A stretch of 64,000 nucleotides of DNA from Cordylochernes scorpioides. Taxonomy: Eukaryota > Arthropoda > Arachnida > Pseudoscorpiones > Chernetidae. The stretch is taken from positions 67,483,993 to 67,547,992 of the forward strand of contig CP092877.1 in NCBI GenBank assembly GCA_030710605.1, in the 5' to 3' direction. The notes under the pieces were generated by a model. The model ran no database searches. It saw nothing but the letters and a program-made list of their open reading frames with translations, and was not told where the DNA came from. This document shows positions 21,797 through 31,973 of the stretch, one piece after another. Every line of letters begins with the position of its first letter. The first letter of the stretch is position 1. The translations under genes were made by a program, and so were the position numbers.

Positions 21797-21971
21797 CAGT
21801 AAAACCTCCATGAGAGGACACTCCTGCTAGAGGACACCTCTCTACAAAGGACACTTCTCATCACCAAAATGACCAGTTTTACTAATTGACAACTCTACGG
21901 TAAGAGGACACCTCTCCCTAAAGGAGACTTTAAATCTGCAAATAAGTGTCCTTTACAGGGAGGTTCTACTG
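21797..21971. mobile_element. pogo-like MITE (CAGTAAAACCTCC copy), TA-flanked
   Basis: Ends cagtaaaacctccatgagag and ggaggttctactg, TA both sides, 175 bp. Internal 'gacacctctctacaaaggac' and 'gtaagaggacacctctccct' match the family. Confidence 0.85.
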
Positions 21972-22526
21972 TATTACTGAAATGTCACATAGAATTTACT
22001 TATATGGTTTTGTTACCTTGTGACCACTATTGTTTTAATAAAGGTTTGGTATTAGCAGCAGTGATGAGAGGATTTCATGAATCCTTTTCTGATCCCAAAA
22101 TATAGGGCTGATATTTTGTTGAAACTATAGCAGTGATATCTCCAGAACTAACTCAGCACAGTTTCATCTGGCTACATCAAATATTATGCATAGGCAGGAA
22201 AAAATAAGCATACAACCTCATATTTAATGGTTATGATAATTTTTATTGTGTCGATGTTCTATTGACGTTGCCATTTGAATTGAATAGGTTTACAGTGAGG
22301 GTAGATGTGGTGTTTATTTGGAGCACCTATAATAAGGGCTGATGGATGTAGTGGCTGATGTGTCCAATTCAGAAAGTGAAGCTTAGTTTACTTGGATTTA
22401 CCCAGATCAATCTATTTATGAGCTTAAGTTTTCCTTACATACATTTCTTTATTGCCATTAAATGTGATTAGCTTTTACTTTTTTTTTTTTATTAATTTCA
22501 TCTTCAGATACCATGTAAAGACTATA
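21972..22526. other. Intergenic; part of a dispersed 'cggatttaccca' repeat
   Basis: 22390-22526 matches sequence at 60428-60590 and 61600-61720 ('attgccattaaatgt', then 'aagacttt'). The Helitron at 22527 is inserted into this repeat. Nothing coding. Confidence 0.5.
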
Positions 22527-22882
22527 TCTATATATATAAAAATGAATGTTTGCATGTTTGTTTGTTTGTATGTCCATTATACAAATTCGCAGTAGTTCAC
22601 TAATTCAAACCAAAATTTCCATACATAGGTAAAAAAATACGGGAAGACGATAGGCTATTTTAAAAAATATATAAATCAATTATTAAAACTATATATTCAA
22701 ATTATTCTAATTAGCTCACGAACAGCACCCTCTATCAAAGATTAGATTGAATTATGCTGATGCAAACAAATAGATAATGCTAATAACAAACAATTATATA
22801 AAAAATCTTATCTAAATATATATCACTTGGGTAGATATGCACACGGGTCAATCCCGGGGCGATGCCCGGGTCACCCGTCTAG
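22527..22882 (+). mobile_element. Short non-autonomous Helitron, copy 2
   Basis: Starts TCTATATATATAAAAATGAA and ends CACCCGTCTAG, with the cccgggg/cccggg subterminal hairpin, as in copy 1. The flanks (gactata | tgtcttaat) join to the uninterrupted sequence gactatatgtcttaat found at 62138-62153. That is a paralogous empty site proving precise insertion between A and T without duplication. Confidence 0.92.
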
Positions 22883-24146
22883 TGTCTTAATAAAGACTTT
22901 GTGTGTGGGTAAGTGCAGCCATAGGTTGTGGCAGGAACATGTTTCAACTCTACAGTGGGACAACATTATCAGGCAGCTAGAGATTGATGCAGGTTCTAGG
23001 ATGAATAAGAGAGCATAATATAATAGAAGATTTTAGCTTTACATAACAGATTTCTGCTAAAAGACCTATTTTAACACATTTCTTCTTCTTTCTTATCTCC
23101 ACTCAATCATATTAGGGTATCAAGCTTGTAGAGCTTAAGACTTTTGATGATGGAGTCTGCTAGGGATAAGTAGAGCTCATCAATGGATGAATCAATATGA
23201 CAATACACATTTCAAAGGAAGAAGTTTTTTGTTATTATTGAAAAAGTATAAATTTTGCTCTCTCCCCCACACAACAAAGTGTTATGTTAGACCTTGTAGC
23301 AACCTCCAGCCACGCCATCTAGCCTCATGTTAACTTTCCACCCTTTCTTTCTTCCTTCTCAGGTAATTTCCATGTTGTAATCTAGCTTGGTGGGCTTTAA
23401 ACTCTCAGATCAGTAGGACATCTCTCTTTCTTGGAAGGATTTACAGCTGATAGCCTTCCCATCTCTGTAGGAACCAAAGAATTACAGGCCATGATGATCA
23501 TTGTGGGTAGTAATCGACTGCTTTTACTTCCACCCTTTCTTCCTTCCTTCTCAGGTAATTTCCATGTTGTAATCTAGCTTGGTGGGCTTTAAACTCTCAG
23601 ATCAGTAGGACATCTCTCTTTCTTGGAAGGATTTACAGCTGATAGCCATCTCTGTAGGAACCAAAGAATTACAGGCCATGATGATCATTGTGGGTAGTAA
23701 TCGACTGCTTTTACTGCAAGTGCACCACATGTCTACACATATAAAAAACATTTTGACTTTTGCACTTACAAATGTGCCAGAGAGTCCGTTTAGTTACTTG
23801 CACTCACAGGTGGGGTTGGACTTTTGTAAGAATCAGTGGTCATTTTAGCAAATTTTTTTTTTTCAGAAAAAACTATCCTATGTATGATTTGATCCTAGGT
23901 TGTGGCCATAGAAAATTACAGTTTATACAAGTCATCCACCAACCCCCCATTTAAAACTATAAAAAATCCTCAGCTTTTTTTTTTTTAGTTCAAAATGCTG
24001 AGATTCGGTGAGTTAGCTAAAAGATCTTCCTTCTGCAGCTATGTGCCAGCCAGTTATTGGGTCCATTTCATCCACTTTTGATGTAACAGCTTGGACTGAA
24101 TAATTGTCTCTCTTCCTCTCCTTTTCCTCAGTTGTACTGACTGTTA
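22883..24146. other. Repeat-rich interval: LINE 3' end, tandem duplication, SINE
   Basis: 23095-23215 is the dispersed LINE 3' end ('caatcatattagggtatcaa'). 23338-23529 and 23530-23716 are a tandem duplication, and 23680-23850 a reverse SINE body. The remainder has no gene. Confidence 0.55.
23338..23716. repeat. 192-bp tandem duplication (two copies)
   Basis: Copy 1 begins ccaccctttctttcttcc at 23338 and copy 2 ccaccctttcttccttcc at 23530. They are almost identical, with a 5-bp deletion in copy 2 within the 'gatagcc' region. Each includes the left part of a reverse SINE ('ccatgatgatcattgtgggt'). Confidence 0.85.
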
Positions 24147-25466
24147 CGAGATGTGTTCAAAAAGTATCGCGACTTTTGTGTTTTTTCAAAAATTATTTAT
24201 TTATTCATGAATACCTATTTTGTTCCCTTCAAAGTAATCCCCATGAGATATTATACACTTGTGCCAACGGTTTTTCCAATCTTCGAAGCACTTCAAAAAA
24301 ATCATTTTTAAAAATCTTTTCAGCTCCTCCTTCGATGCCGTCTTTATCTCGTCAAGCGTAGCGTAACGTCGTCCTTTCATGGGCCTCTTCAGTTTAGGGA
24401 ACAAGAAAAAGTCACAGGGGGCCAGATCTGAGGAATACGGTGGCTGCGGCATCATTAGTGTGTTGTTTTTGGCCAAAAAGTCGCGCACAAGCAACAATGT
24501 GTGAGCAGGGGCTTTATTGTGGTGCAAAAGCCAATTTTTGTTCTTCCACAAATCTGGGCGTTTCTGGCGGATTGCTTCGTGCAACTTGCGCATAACTTGC
24601 AGGTAATATTCCTTATTGACCGTTCTACCCTGTGGCAAGAACTCATGATGCACCACGCCCCTGCAATCGAAGAAAACTGTCAGCAAAACTTTCACATTCG
24701 ACCGAACTTGGCGCGCTTTTTTCGGTCTTGGTTCGTGCGGCAGCTTCCATTGAGATGATTGAGCTTTGGTTTCCACGTCATAACCATAAACCCACGCTTC
24801 GTCACCAGTTATGACCCTCTGGAGCAAATTTGGGTCGTCGCGGACAGAGTCCAACATCTCATTAGCAATGTTCATGCGATGCTGTTTTTGGTCGCAATTG
24901 AGCAATTTTGGTACGAATTTCGCGGCGACCCGTCTCATGCCCAAATCATTGATAAAAATCAAATGGCACGAGCCAATCGATATGTTTAGGTCCTCAGCAA
25001 CTTCTCTAACGGTGATTCGACGATTGGCCCAATATCATTTTCTCCTGTTCATTAATTTTTTCGTCTGTTGTTGAAGTGCTCGGGTGTCCGGCACGCTCTT
25101 CGTCGTTCACATCTTCTCGGCCTTCGGAGAACATTTTGTACCACCGATAAACGTTGCTTCGGTCCAAGGTAGCTTCTCCGTATGCCACAGTCAACATTCG
25201 GAATGCATCCGCGCACTTAATTTCGTTTTTCACACAAAATTTGATACAGGTTCTTTGATCCATTTTTTTAATAGGTAAAAATCGAAGACGATCCAAAACA
25301 CCTGCAAGCAAAGCAGCTGTCAACAATTAAGTGAACATTCAAAATGGCCGAGCTTGTCGGCATAAGTGAGAGACATGAGTACCAACATAAAGCCACAAAA
25401 AGATCGAAATTCGAATAGGTAACCCGCGAAAATTCAAAAGTCGCGATACTTTTTGAACACACCTCG
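24147..25466 (-). mobile_element. Full-length mariner transposon, 1.32 kb
   Basis: Inverted termini CGAGATGTGTTCAAAAAGTA (left) and its near-perfect inverse (right), extending into 'tcgcgacttttg', with TA on both sides (24145-24146, 25467-25468). The length is as expected for mariner. It encodes one minus-strand transposase with a frame break. Confidence 0.93.
24201..25263 (-). pseudogene. Mariner transposase (DD34D), inactivated
   Basis: Starts at MDQRTCIKFCVKNE (25263). The N-terminal helix-turn-helix part runs to the YRWYKMFSEGREDV and DEERAGHPS linker. A one-base frame break near 25022-25030 interrupts the protein after EKMILG. The second part (24962-24201) holds the catalytic core: the first Asp in ITGDEAWVYGYD, the second region reading WLLHHNKAPAHT where mariners have HHDNAPAHT, and the third Asp in SSDLAPCDFFLFPKLK. 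Loss of the second catalytic Asp (to Asn) predicts a dead enzyme even without the frame break. The C-terminus ends at a normal stop. Confidence 0.9.
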
Positions 25467-25468
25467 TA

Positions 25469-26575
25469 TCTACATTGTTGAAATGCAAAAGTTTTATTTA
25501 GGGGACCAATTTATAAAACTTAAGTTTCATCTCAATTATGAATCTCATTTGGACTAAAAAAAAAAACTTTCCCCCCCAAGTTATCTTTGAGTTCTGAAGC
25601 CTTTAATTTATCTGTTTATTTCAATATCTAGTTACATACTTACACCTGATTTGGTGCAAATGTCTTTTTTTGTTTTATGTACTTCTCTATATATAACAGA
25701 TAAGTATAGATTCTGACAAACACAAATTTTAAATAATAGATTTTTAATAGATAATAATATATTCAGAATTTTTATAGAGGTTATAAAAAATAAGCAATTT
25801 TTAAAAGGGGGAATATTTATGACAAGTAGGCCTTGCCCTGTAGTAATACATTTGGCAGCATATTTGTCCCCTTCATTGCTGAATTAAGTTTTGAATTCAC
25901 TTTAACATGTGATTTAAATAGAAAACATTGTTTTCAAAATACTTATTATTATTATTTTTATGAACAGATTATCAATTTTGATATATTTATATTTTGCTAC
26001 ACTAAACTTTTCTCATTGCCTCTTTCTGTTTATTTTTAAAAAATAATAAATAAAATTGATTAATAGTTTTTGAAATAAAAATCAAACTTTAAAATATTAT
26101 TATATAGTTTTACCAAAAAAAATTGAAAGTAATTATATTTTATCTGGGGCTCTCTCTCTCTCTCTCTACGTTAAATTTGAATCCATGATTGTTTAAATGT
26201 AATTTCGAAGGGACTTGTGATTTTTGTCTGCTATATCTTAAGGATGTTATGATAAGGCACCATGTGTAGACATGTGGTACACTTACAGTAAAAGCAGTCG
26301 CCTACTTCTACCCACCATGATTATCATGGCCTGTATTACGTGTACTTAGGATAAGCCAAAAAAAAAAAAAAGGCCAATTTGGATTATAGATTAGAAACAC
26401 AAGACCAAAATCCATTATTTACAAACACACACACTATTTATTTAGTTGAGTTTGGAATGTTATTACCTTGTGTTTAAGGCTGTTATAAAAGGTGGTTGTT
26501 ATAATAGACGGTACTTGAGACCAAGAGAGGTTGTGATTCACCTCCCATTGTATGCCCAAGTTGATTGTGTGGCAG
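25469..26575. other. Probable 5' flank or intron of the RWD-RING gene
   Basis: AT-rich, with a (CT)n run at 26150-26167, a SINE 3' body at 26258-26362 and a MITE fragment at 26370-26475 (ataatccaaat-type end). No upstream exon of the gene was recognised. Confidence 0.45.
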
Positions 26576-26676
26576 ATGGAGGAGGAGCTGAGAGAGGTAA
26601 AGAGAGAATGTGAGAAGACAGTTCCCGGCTCCAAGCTGGTGAGCTGTGTCAAGTCCCTGGTGCGGGTGGACATTGG
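26576..26676 (+). CDS. RWD-RING protein, exon A (start of first RWD domain)
   Basis: An open segment from MEEELREVKRECEKT to SLVRVDIG is bounded by an acceptor (tgtgtggcag|ATG) and a strong donor (GG|gtaagt). The acidic helix followed by a basic loop and a beta strand is how RWD domains begin. The exon may start 15 bp earlier at 26561 (cccaag|TTG). As written it ends two bases into a codon, whereas exon B starts in phase 0. The missing base would be one more G in the GGG run at the donor, so either a homopolymer error or an unseen small exon separates them. Whether this ATG is the protein start is unknown. Confidence 0.65.
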
Positions 26677-26730
26677 GTAAGTGCACCCTTCTTTCCTCTC
26701 CTTGCGATGGCAAATTGTTTATATATATAA

Positions 26731-26880
26731 CAGTAGAACCTCATGAGAGGACACTCTTGCTAAAGGACAGTTTTCATTGCCAAAATTGCCAATTATACTC
26801 ATTAGCAACTCTGGTAAAAGGACATCTCTCCATATGGGACACTGCAACTAGGTGTTCTTTACAGAGAGGTAGTTTTACAT
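26731..26880. mobile_element. pogo-like MITE (CAGTAGAACCTC), degraded right end
   Basis: Left end cagtagaacctcatgagagg and interior 'aaggacatctctccatatgg' match the family; the right end is disturbed (gaggtagttttaca). It lies in the intron after exon A. Confidence 0.75.
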
Positions 26881-27041
26881 ATACAGTGGGGGTTCTGTTT
26901 TTTCCTTTTGTGGCAATAGGAAGTTTAAATAAATATTACCTTGACCACTATCTTTTACCTCGTCTTCACAGAGCTATTTTGGAAAATATTCAGGCCCTGC
27001 TGATTGTCATGTTTGTTTTATGTGAAAAAGTTATTCCTTAA
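26881..27041 (+). other. Intron sequence with a weak candidate exon
   Basis: A pyrimidine-rich acceptor-like site (tacctcgtcttcacag) at 26955-26970 precedes a short open stretch. It has no good donor and no family resemblance, so I do not call it an exon. Confidence 0.2.
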
Positions 27042-27186
27042 AGACAAGGTAATAAGACCAAATAAATAAATAGTGTGTGACGTTTCGCCTACAATGCTGC
27101 TACCGAAATGTCCCACACTATTTATTTATTTGGATTTGGTTTACCTTGTCTTTATAATCTGTAATCCAAATTGTGTGCCTTATCAT
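27042..27186. mobile_element. MITE of the 'ccgaaatgtcccaca' family
   Basis: Arms 'acaaggtaataagaccaaat' and 'atttggtttaccttgt' with core 'gacgtttcgcctacaatgct', right end 'taatccaaattgtgtgcctt'. Confidence 0.7.
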
Positions 27187-27737
27187 TATTCCTTAAAGAA
27201 TCACTTGGAGGATTTACTCCTGCTTATAGTCAGTCAGAAGTAGTGTAAAAATTGGATGTTTGAATTGGTTTAAAATTTTTTAGTTTTAAAAATGTATATC
27301 TGGTTGGTTCAATGTTGATCCCAGAAAAAGGTGATTGGACTGATGAGGCCATGGTCTCCTGAATTAACCAAAACTGATGTTGGGGCTTTGTTACACTGAC
27401 TCGAGAACCACTGATGTCTAGTAAATTATTAGTTTTTAGCATCTTTATGATGGGAGGAGGGTCTGTTATAGATCTATATCCTTCCGGCAAAATTTCCATC
27501 TATTACTTATTTTATAATTTTGGAATGTAAAATGGTAAAAATCATAATGACCCTATTTTATGACACAAAATTGTATGTTATAAAAATCACTAAAATAGCT
27601 CCTATATATAAAATGGCTAGAACATTCATTAGTCCAACCTACATGTGATGGGAGAAATTTGAGGAAATCTAAAGCGAAACTTGTATAAAGCCTCCAGTTA
27701 ACACTTTTCAATATAAAATATCGTTTGAAAAGGTTAC

Positions 27738-27872
27738 AAGGTAATAAGACCTAATCCAAATAAATTAATAGTGTGTGAGTTTCAGCAACTGTTGTTACCA
27801 AAACGTCACCTATTAATTTATTTGGATTAGGTCTTATTTTATACTATAATCCAAATTGTGCTTTATCAGTTT
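27738..27872. mobile_element. MITE of the 'ccgaaacgtcacaca' family
   Basis: 'aaggtaataagacctaatcc' and 'ggattaggtcttatttta' arms, core 'gttaccaaaacgtcacc', right end 'ataatccaaattgtgcttta'. Confidence 0.7.
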
Positions 27873-28084
27873 AAAAGGTTGTTAGAGAATAACTAAGAGA
27901 TGAGGAATTGACATACAAATAAAAGTGATATTTCTTAATGAATAACCCTTGTAAGCTAAAAAAAAACTTCCCCAAGTTATAAAAGGTAATGAGATGGACT
28001 CGATTATAGAAAACAGAGTCAAAAAATAATCTTGTGCATGGATAAACTTTAGCATATTTGTGGGGCTTCTTAAATATCCTCAAA

Positions 28085-28345
28085 AGTTAAAACCTACTGG
28101 CCTTTAGCTGATTGTTTAACCTTTCCGAACAAAAAGAAATCACAGGGGGCCAAGTCAGGAGAATTAGGTTGATGTGGAACGATTGAAACCTCTTTTTTTT
28201 TTTTTGACATGGAATTGGTAGATGGGGTAAAGTAATATGAATAAGCATGAAGCAGCATTTCATACATTTCATTGGCAGTTTTTCCCAATATAAAGTGAAA
28301 ATTTATTTTTTTCAGCTTATCCTTGAACCACCTTTTTGGCCATTG
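28085..28345 (-). pseudogene. Mariner-like transposase fragment
   Basis: The minus-strand frame contains SPDLAPCDFFLFGKVK, the third-Asp region of a mariner/IS630-type transposase, preceded by divergent residues (KTANEMYEMLLHAYSYY). It is cut off just left of the Tc1 element. No matching terminal repeats were resolved, so this is an old fragment. Confidence 0.7.
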
Positions 28346-28370
28346 CAACAATTTTCATACTTTGAATATA

Positions 28371-29784
28371 CACTGCGTGACATTGAAAATGGAACACCAA
28401 GAAATAGTGGCCAGAAAGTGATGAAACTCGGCAGACAGAGAGAGACAGGGACGAACAATAAGTAATCTTTATTTCAAAATGATAGTCATAATACAGAGCA
28501 AGAACGGCGTCAGCTTAGTAGCAAGTAGGACCACTGCGGACGGCGGTGCACGCAGCAACACGTCTAGGTAGAGAGTCAATCAGAGTACGGATGGCGTCCT
28601 GAGGGATGGCTCTCCATTCCCTCTCAACCATTTGCCACAGTTCATCTTCTGAACGCGGCTGTGGCAAGGCATGCAAACGGCGTCCAATGATGTCCCAGAT
28701 GTGCTCGATTGGTGAGAGATCAGGAGAGTACGGTGGCCAGGGAAGCATCTGTACATCTTGCAGAGCTTGTTGGCTAATGCGAGCAGTGTGCGGTCGGGCG
28801 TTTTCCTGCTGATAAAAGGCATTGGGTACCCCTGAAGGTAGGGGAGTGTCACCGGTCGCGCAGCACATCATCAACGTATCGTTGGGCCGTCATAGTGCCC
28901 TGAATACGAAGTAAAGGTGACCTGGAATCATACGCGATTGCGCCCCAAACCATGATTCCACGTTGTCGCACGGTGGGGCGTTCCACAATTGCTGCCGGAT
29001 TGGACCTTTCTCCACGTCGACGCCACACGCGTACACGGCGACTATCACTGGACAAGCAGAAACGCGACTCATCTGAGAACACGACCCTGTGCCATTCCGT
29101 CATCCACGTCGATCTAGCCGGCACCATTCCAAACGTTGGCGCCATTTCGGTGGGGTCAATGGCAGTCTTCTTAGCGGACGGCATGAGTGCAAGCCATTAG
29201 CAACCAATCGACGGAAATGGTTCTGGTCGAGATGGAATGATCTAGGGTGTCTTGCACATGTTGCAGGATGGCGGTACAAGTGGCTTGTGGGGCCGCCACT
29301 GCTTGTCGAAGGATACACCAATCCACACGTGCTGACGTCATTCTGATTGCACCAACATTCCTATAAATTGCCACATTTCCTTGTTCCAACCATCTTCTCC
29401 ACAGTCGGTGCACCGTGGACGCACCAGGTGTGTATCAGCTGCGATTTGACGTATGGACCAACCTGCCCTTCAGTCCGATCACCATGCCCCTCGTAAAAGC
29501 GTCTGTCTGCTTGAACTGCCTCCGTTTACGATGACCTGGCATTCTCTGTTATTACACGTGTCTTTTGACACAAGAACAAAATTTCTACAATGATTTTCCT
29601 TGAAGAAATAACGACACGAATACTGTCCTTTCTGCAAGTTCCTTCCCTTATATCTTACTCCATGTGCGCACGAGAGCTGCGCATTTTACATCATTTGCAT
29701 AACTCGGTTAGGCGGGTCTACCTGAAATTTGCATAATTTTCTGGCCACTATTTCTTGGTGTTCCATTTTCAATGTCACGCAGTG
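28371..29784 (-). mobile_element. Tc1-like transposon, 1.41 kb
   Basis: Inverted ends cactgcgtgacattgaaaat and its inverse, continuing for about 45 bp through 'gaacaccaagaaatagtggc'. Flanks are TA-rich (tata / ttatat); the exact TA duplication is ambiguous by one base. It encodes a Tc1 transposase on the minus strand. Confidence 0.9.
28515..29542 (-). pseudogene. Tc1 transposase (DD34E), multiply broken
   Basis: Starts MPGHRKRRQFKQTD at 29542. An in-frame stop lies shortly after (near 29435), then the helix-turn-helix RLWRRWLEQGNVA. The frame changes near 29230 and again near 29120. The catalytic region has the first Asp (VVFSDESRFCLSSDS). The second reads FYQQENARPHTAR where the family has QQDNARPHTA, an Asp-to-Glu change. 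The third is SPDLSPIEHIWDIIGRRL with the expected Glu. It ends at a stop at 28515. Stops, frame breaks and the altered Asp make it non-functional. Confidence 0.9.
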
Positions 29785-30392
29785 TTATATATGAATTTAT
29801 AACCTATTAATATCTTTTACCTATTTGTGGTACCAAACAAAAGCTAAGAGTGCAAACTTTTTGATACGAACATTTATTTTGTGGTCAAAACCAGAGTATT
29901 TCTCAATACACACCTTATATTTTAGTCTCTCACTAATTATTTTATTTTAACCATATTTGAAACTTTCTATAAATTTTCCTTTTTCACCAAAATAAGTGAG
30001 ATTTTAAGATAATCTTCTATATTAAAACTCAATCTTGAATGATTAATCATTCCCAAAAGCTTAAAACGGTTAAAATAGAAGAATTATCAATTACTTGTTT
30101 GGTTTTACCAGCTAGGGGAGGTTGTGTTGGTAAATCCATCACCCAGAGCCATATGTTGACACACACCAGATTGGAGTATATACAACAACAACAGAAAGCT
30201 TTATAAACACTTTTTGGTTTATACATATTCTCTGAGTAGAAGAGGATATATACAGGAGTAATAGTAATAATAATCAGCAATGTTATTTACAATGTAAAAA
30301 TTGGGAGAAAGAAGGAAGAATGGGCTTGGCATAAACTTATAATAATAAACTTATAAGTATAAACTTAACCCTGGAAGCTTCATTTTTTTATG
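29785..30392. other. Intron of the RWD-RING gene, no gene recognised
   Basis: AT-rich with a short (CAA)n run at 30181-30193. No exon or complete element seen. Confidence 0.5.
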
Positions 30393-30515
30393 ATATGATA
30401 AGGCATAATTTGGATATAGATTATAAACACAAGGTAATAAGACCAAATCCAAATAAATAAATAGTGTGTGACGTTTTGGTAACAGCGTTATTACCATCTT
30501 CAGACAAAAGTACTG
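30393..30515. mobile_element. MITE half of the 'gacgtttcggtaacagc' family
   Basis: 'gataaggcataatttggata' at the left edge, then 'aaggtaataagaccaaatcc' and 'gtgtgacgttttggtaacag'. Only the left half of the palindrome is present. Confidence 0.65.
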
Positions 30516-30648
30516 AAAGCGTTTATACATACTTATATGCAAGCAATTGAGAACAACAGTTACTTAAAAAAACAATAATTAATAGTATAGAGAGAAATTT
30601 AGATTAGTACAAGTGAAAATACAACAATGTATTATAGTGTATTACAAG

Positions 30649-30828
30649 GGAGGTGTGGTCCAGGGTGACAGAGATGAAATCCTTCACCCTCTGCCTCCAG
30701 TTCCAGTGGACTACCCCAACAAACCACTCCTGGTGGAGATCAAGTCCAGGGGACTGGCGGACCGCTTCCAGCGTGGTCTGGCTGATCTCTGTGAGGATCA
30801 CTGCAGGGAACACTTGGGATCACCTCAG
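30649..30828 (+). CDS. RWD-RING protein, exon B (end of first RWD domain)
   Basis: Sixty codons in phase 0 between an acceptor (gtattacaag|GGA) and a donor (CAG|gtacat). It includes PVPVDYPNKPLLVEIKSRGL, the YP..P motif and following strand that define RWD domains, then an amphipathic helix LADRFQRGLADLCEDHCREH. It joins cleanly to exon C (both phase 0). RWD domains are E2/UBC-related folds used for protein contacts in E3 ligases and GCN2. GC and codon use contrast with the AT-rich introns. Confidence 0.8.
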
Positions 30829-30904
30829 GTACATCACTTGGTGGCTAGAACTACTCTTAATAACATCACATTTATCAAAGGATGAAAATGACTCTGGATA
30901 TTGT

Positions 30905-31035
30905 TGTTGTTTTTATCCCCTTGTGTAAATATTACACAAATTCCATGAGTTCATGCTCCTCGAGCTTCTGATCTCATGGAATGGGGTGTAAGGGTGCAGC
31001 TTTCATTGATCATGGCACCATGATTCAGGCATACT
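30905..31035. repeat. Dispersed '(TTG)n-cttatccccttgtgtaaa' repeat
   Basis: A TTG run, then 'cttgtgtaaatattacacaa', 'attccatgagttcatgctcc' and 'cattgatcatggcaccatga'. Related copies: 35085-35205, 41516-41640, 45418-45525, 49625-49735 and reversed 49203-49318. Confidence 0.65.
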
Positions 31036-31963
31036 GGATTTGTTATAAACAAGACTACCAGTGAGGTTACTAGAAGATTGATCCAAGTTTCACCTGAGTG
31101 GATATAGTGTAAAGACCTTTTTTAAATTCATAATCAAATTTCAAATAGGCTAAATTGAGTTAAAAGTTATCATTATGATTTGCCATTTGGAGTTTTTGCT
31201 CCACTTAAACAATCACCAGAAAGAATTTGCCTTTTTATATAGATTATAGATAGATATGCCTGTTCTCTTTGAATGGATCTAGAATGCCTAAGAACTTTTA
31301 ATCGAAGTTTTCCCTTTGTAATGACTTTCTGATCATGAAATATAATTTGACTGGCAGACAGGTTAATCCATGTACATATCCAGATGTTCCAACAAGACCA
31401 ACTGGGGTTTGTTTGCTATGTGGGTAATATTTCCCCCCAACCTCAGCACACCTTAGTTTTTAGGACAAAATAATAAAGCCTCCGAGGTTGCGTTTCTTTC
31501 TTTAAAACGTTTAATAATGCTCAAGCTTTCGGGTATGGTGGCCCTTCTACAGGCAGCAAGCAAATGGTAGTGAATCGTCAGCTGTTATATATTTACCTAA
31601 TATGTTTACATATTTACAAAAAATGTTTATAAGAGAACTATTAATTTTTTGATATATGAAGAGTATTGAATATTTTTATGTTTATCACAAAAACCCGTAG
31701 TTTCCTTGGTTACTTCAGCTTCTTGTCTCTCCTGGGAAAAATCAAAATGTTCCTCAGGTGAATATTTGTCCATGTAGTCACTAGAAATTGAACTTGACTT
31801 GATGGACACTAACAACAACAAAATGTACCATCTTAAACAAAAAGGGACTAATTATAGATAATTAGGTTCCACACTAATTAGTTCTTTTTTGCTGTTTTTT
31901 TTTTTGGAGACACTTATTTTACTGGAAAATTGAAAATATCTCTTAGTTTGATGATTCATTTTT
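31036..31963. other. Intron, no gene recognised
   Basis: AT-rich. A short 'ctcaagctttcgggtatggt' segment near 31520 resembles the 'gagctttcgggcagtc' core of the 15495 palindrome, suggesting a common repeat. Nothing coding. Confidence 0.45.
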
Positions 31964-31973
31964 GAATTGTAGC

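Noticed and set aside
26972-27030. Extra exon of the RWD-RING gene after a good acceptor
   Set aside because: No proper donor follows, the peptide has no RWD character, and it would not be needed if exon A lacks one base.
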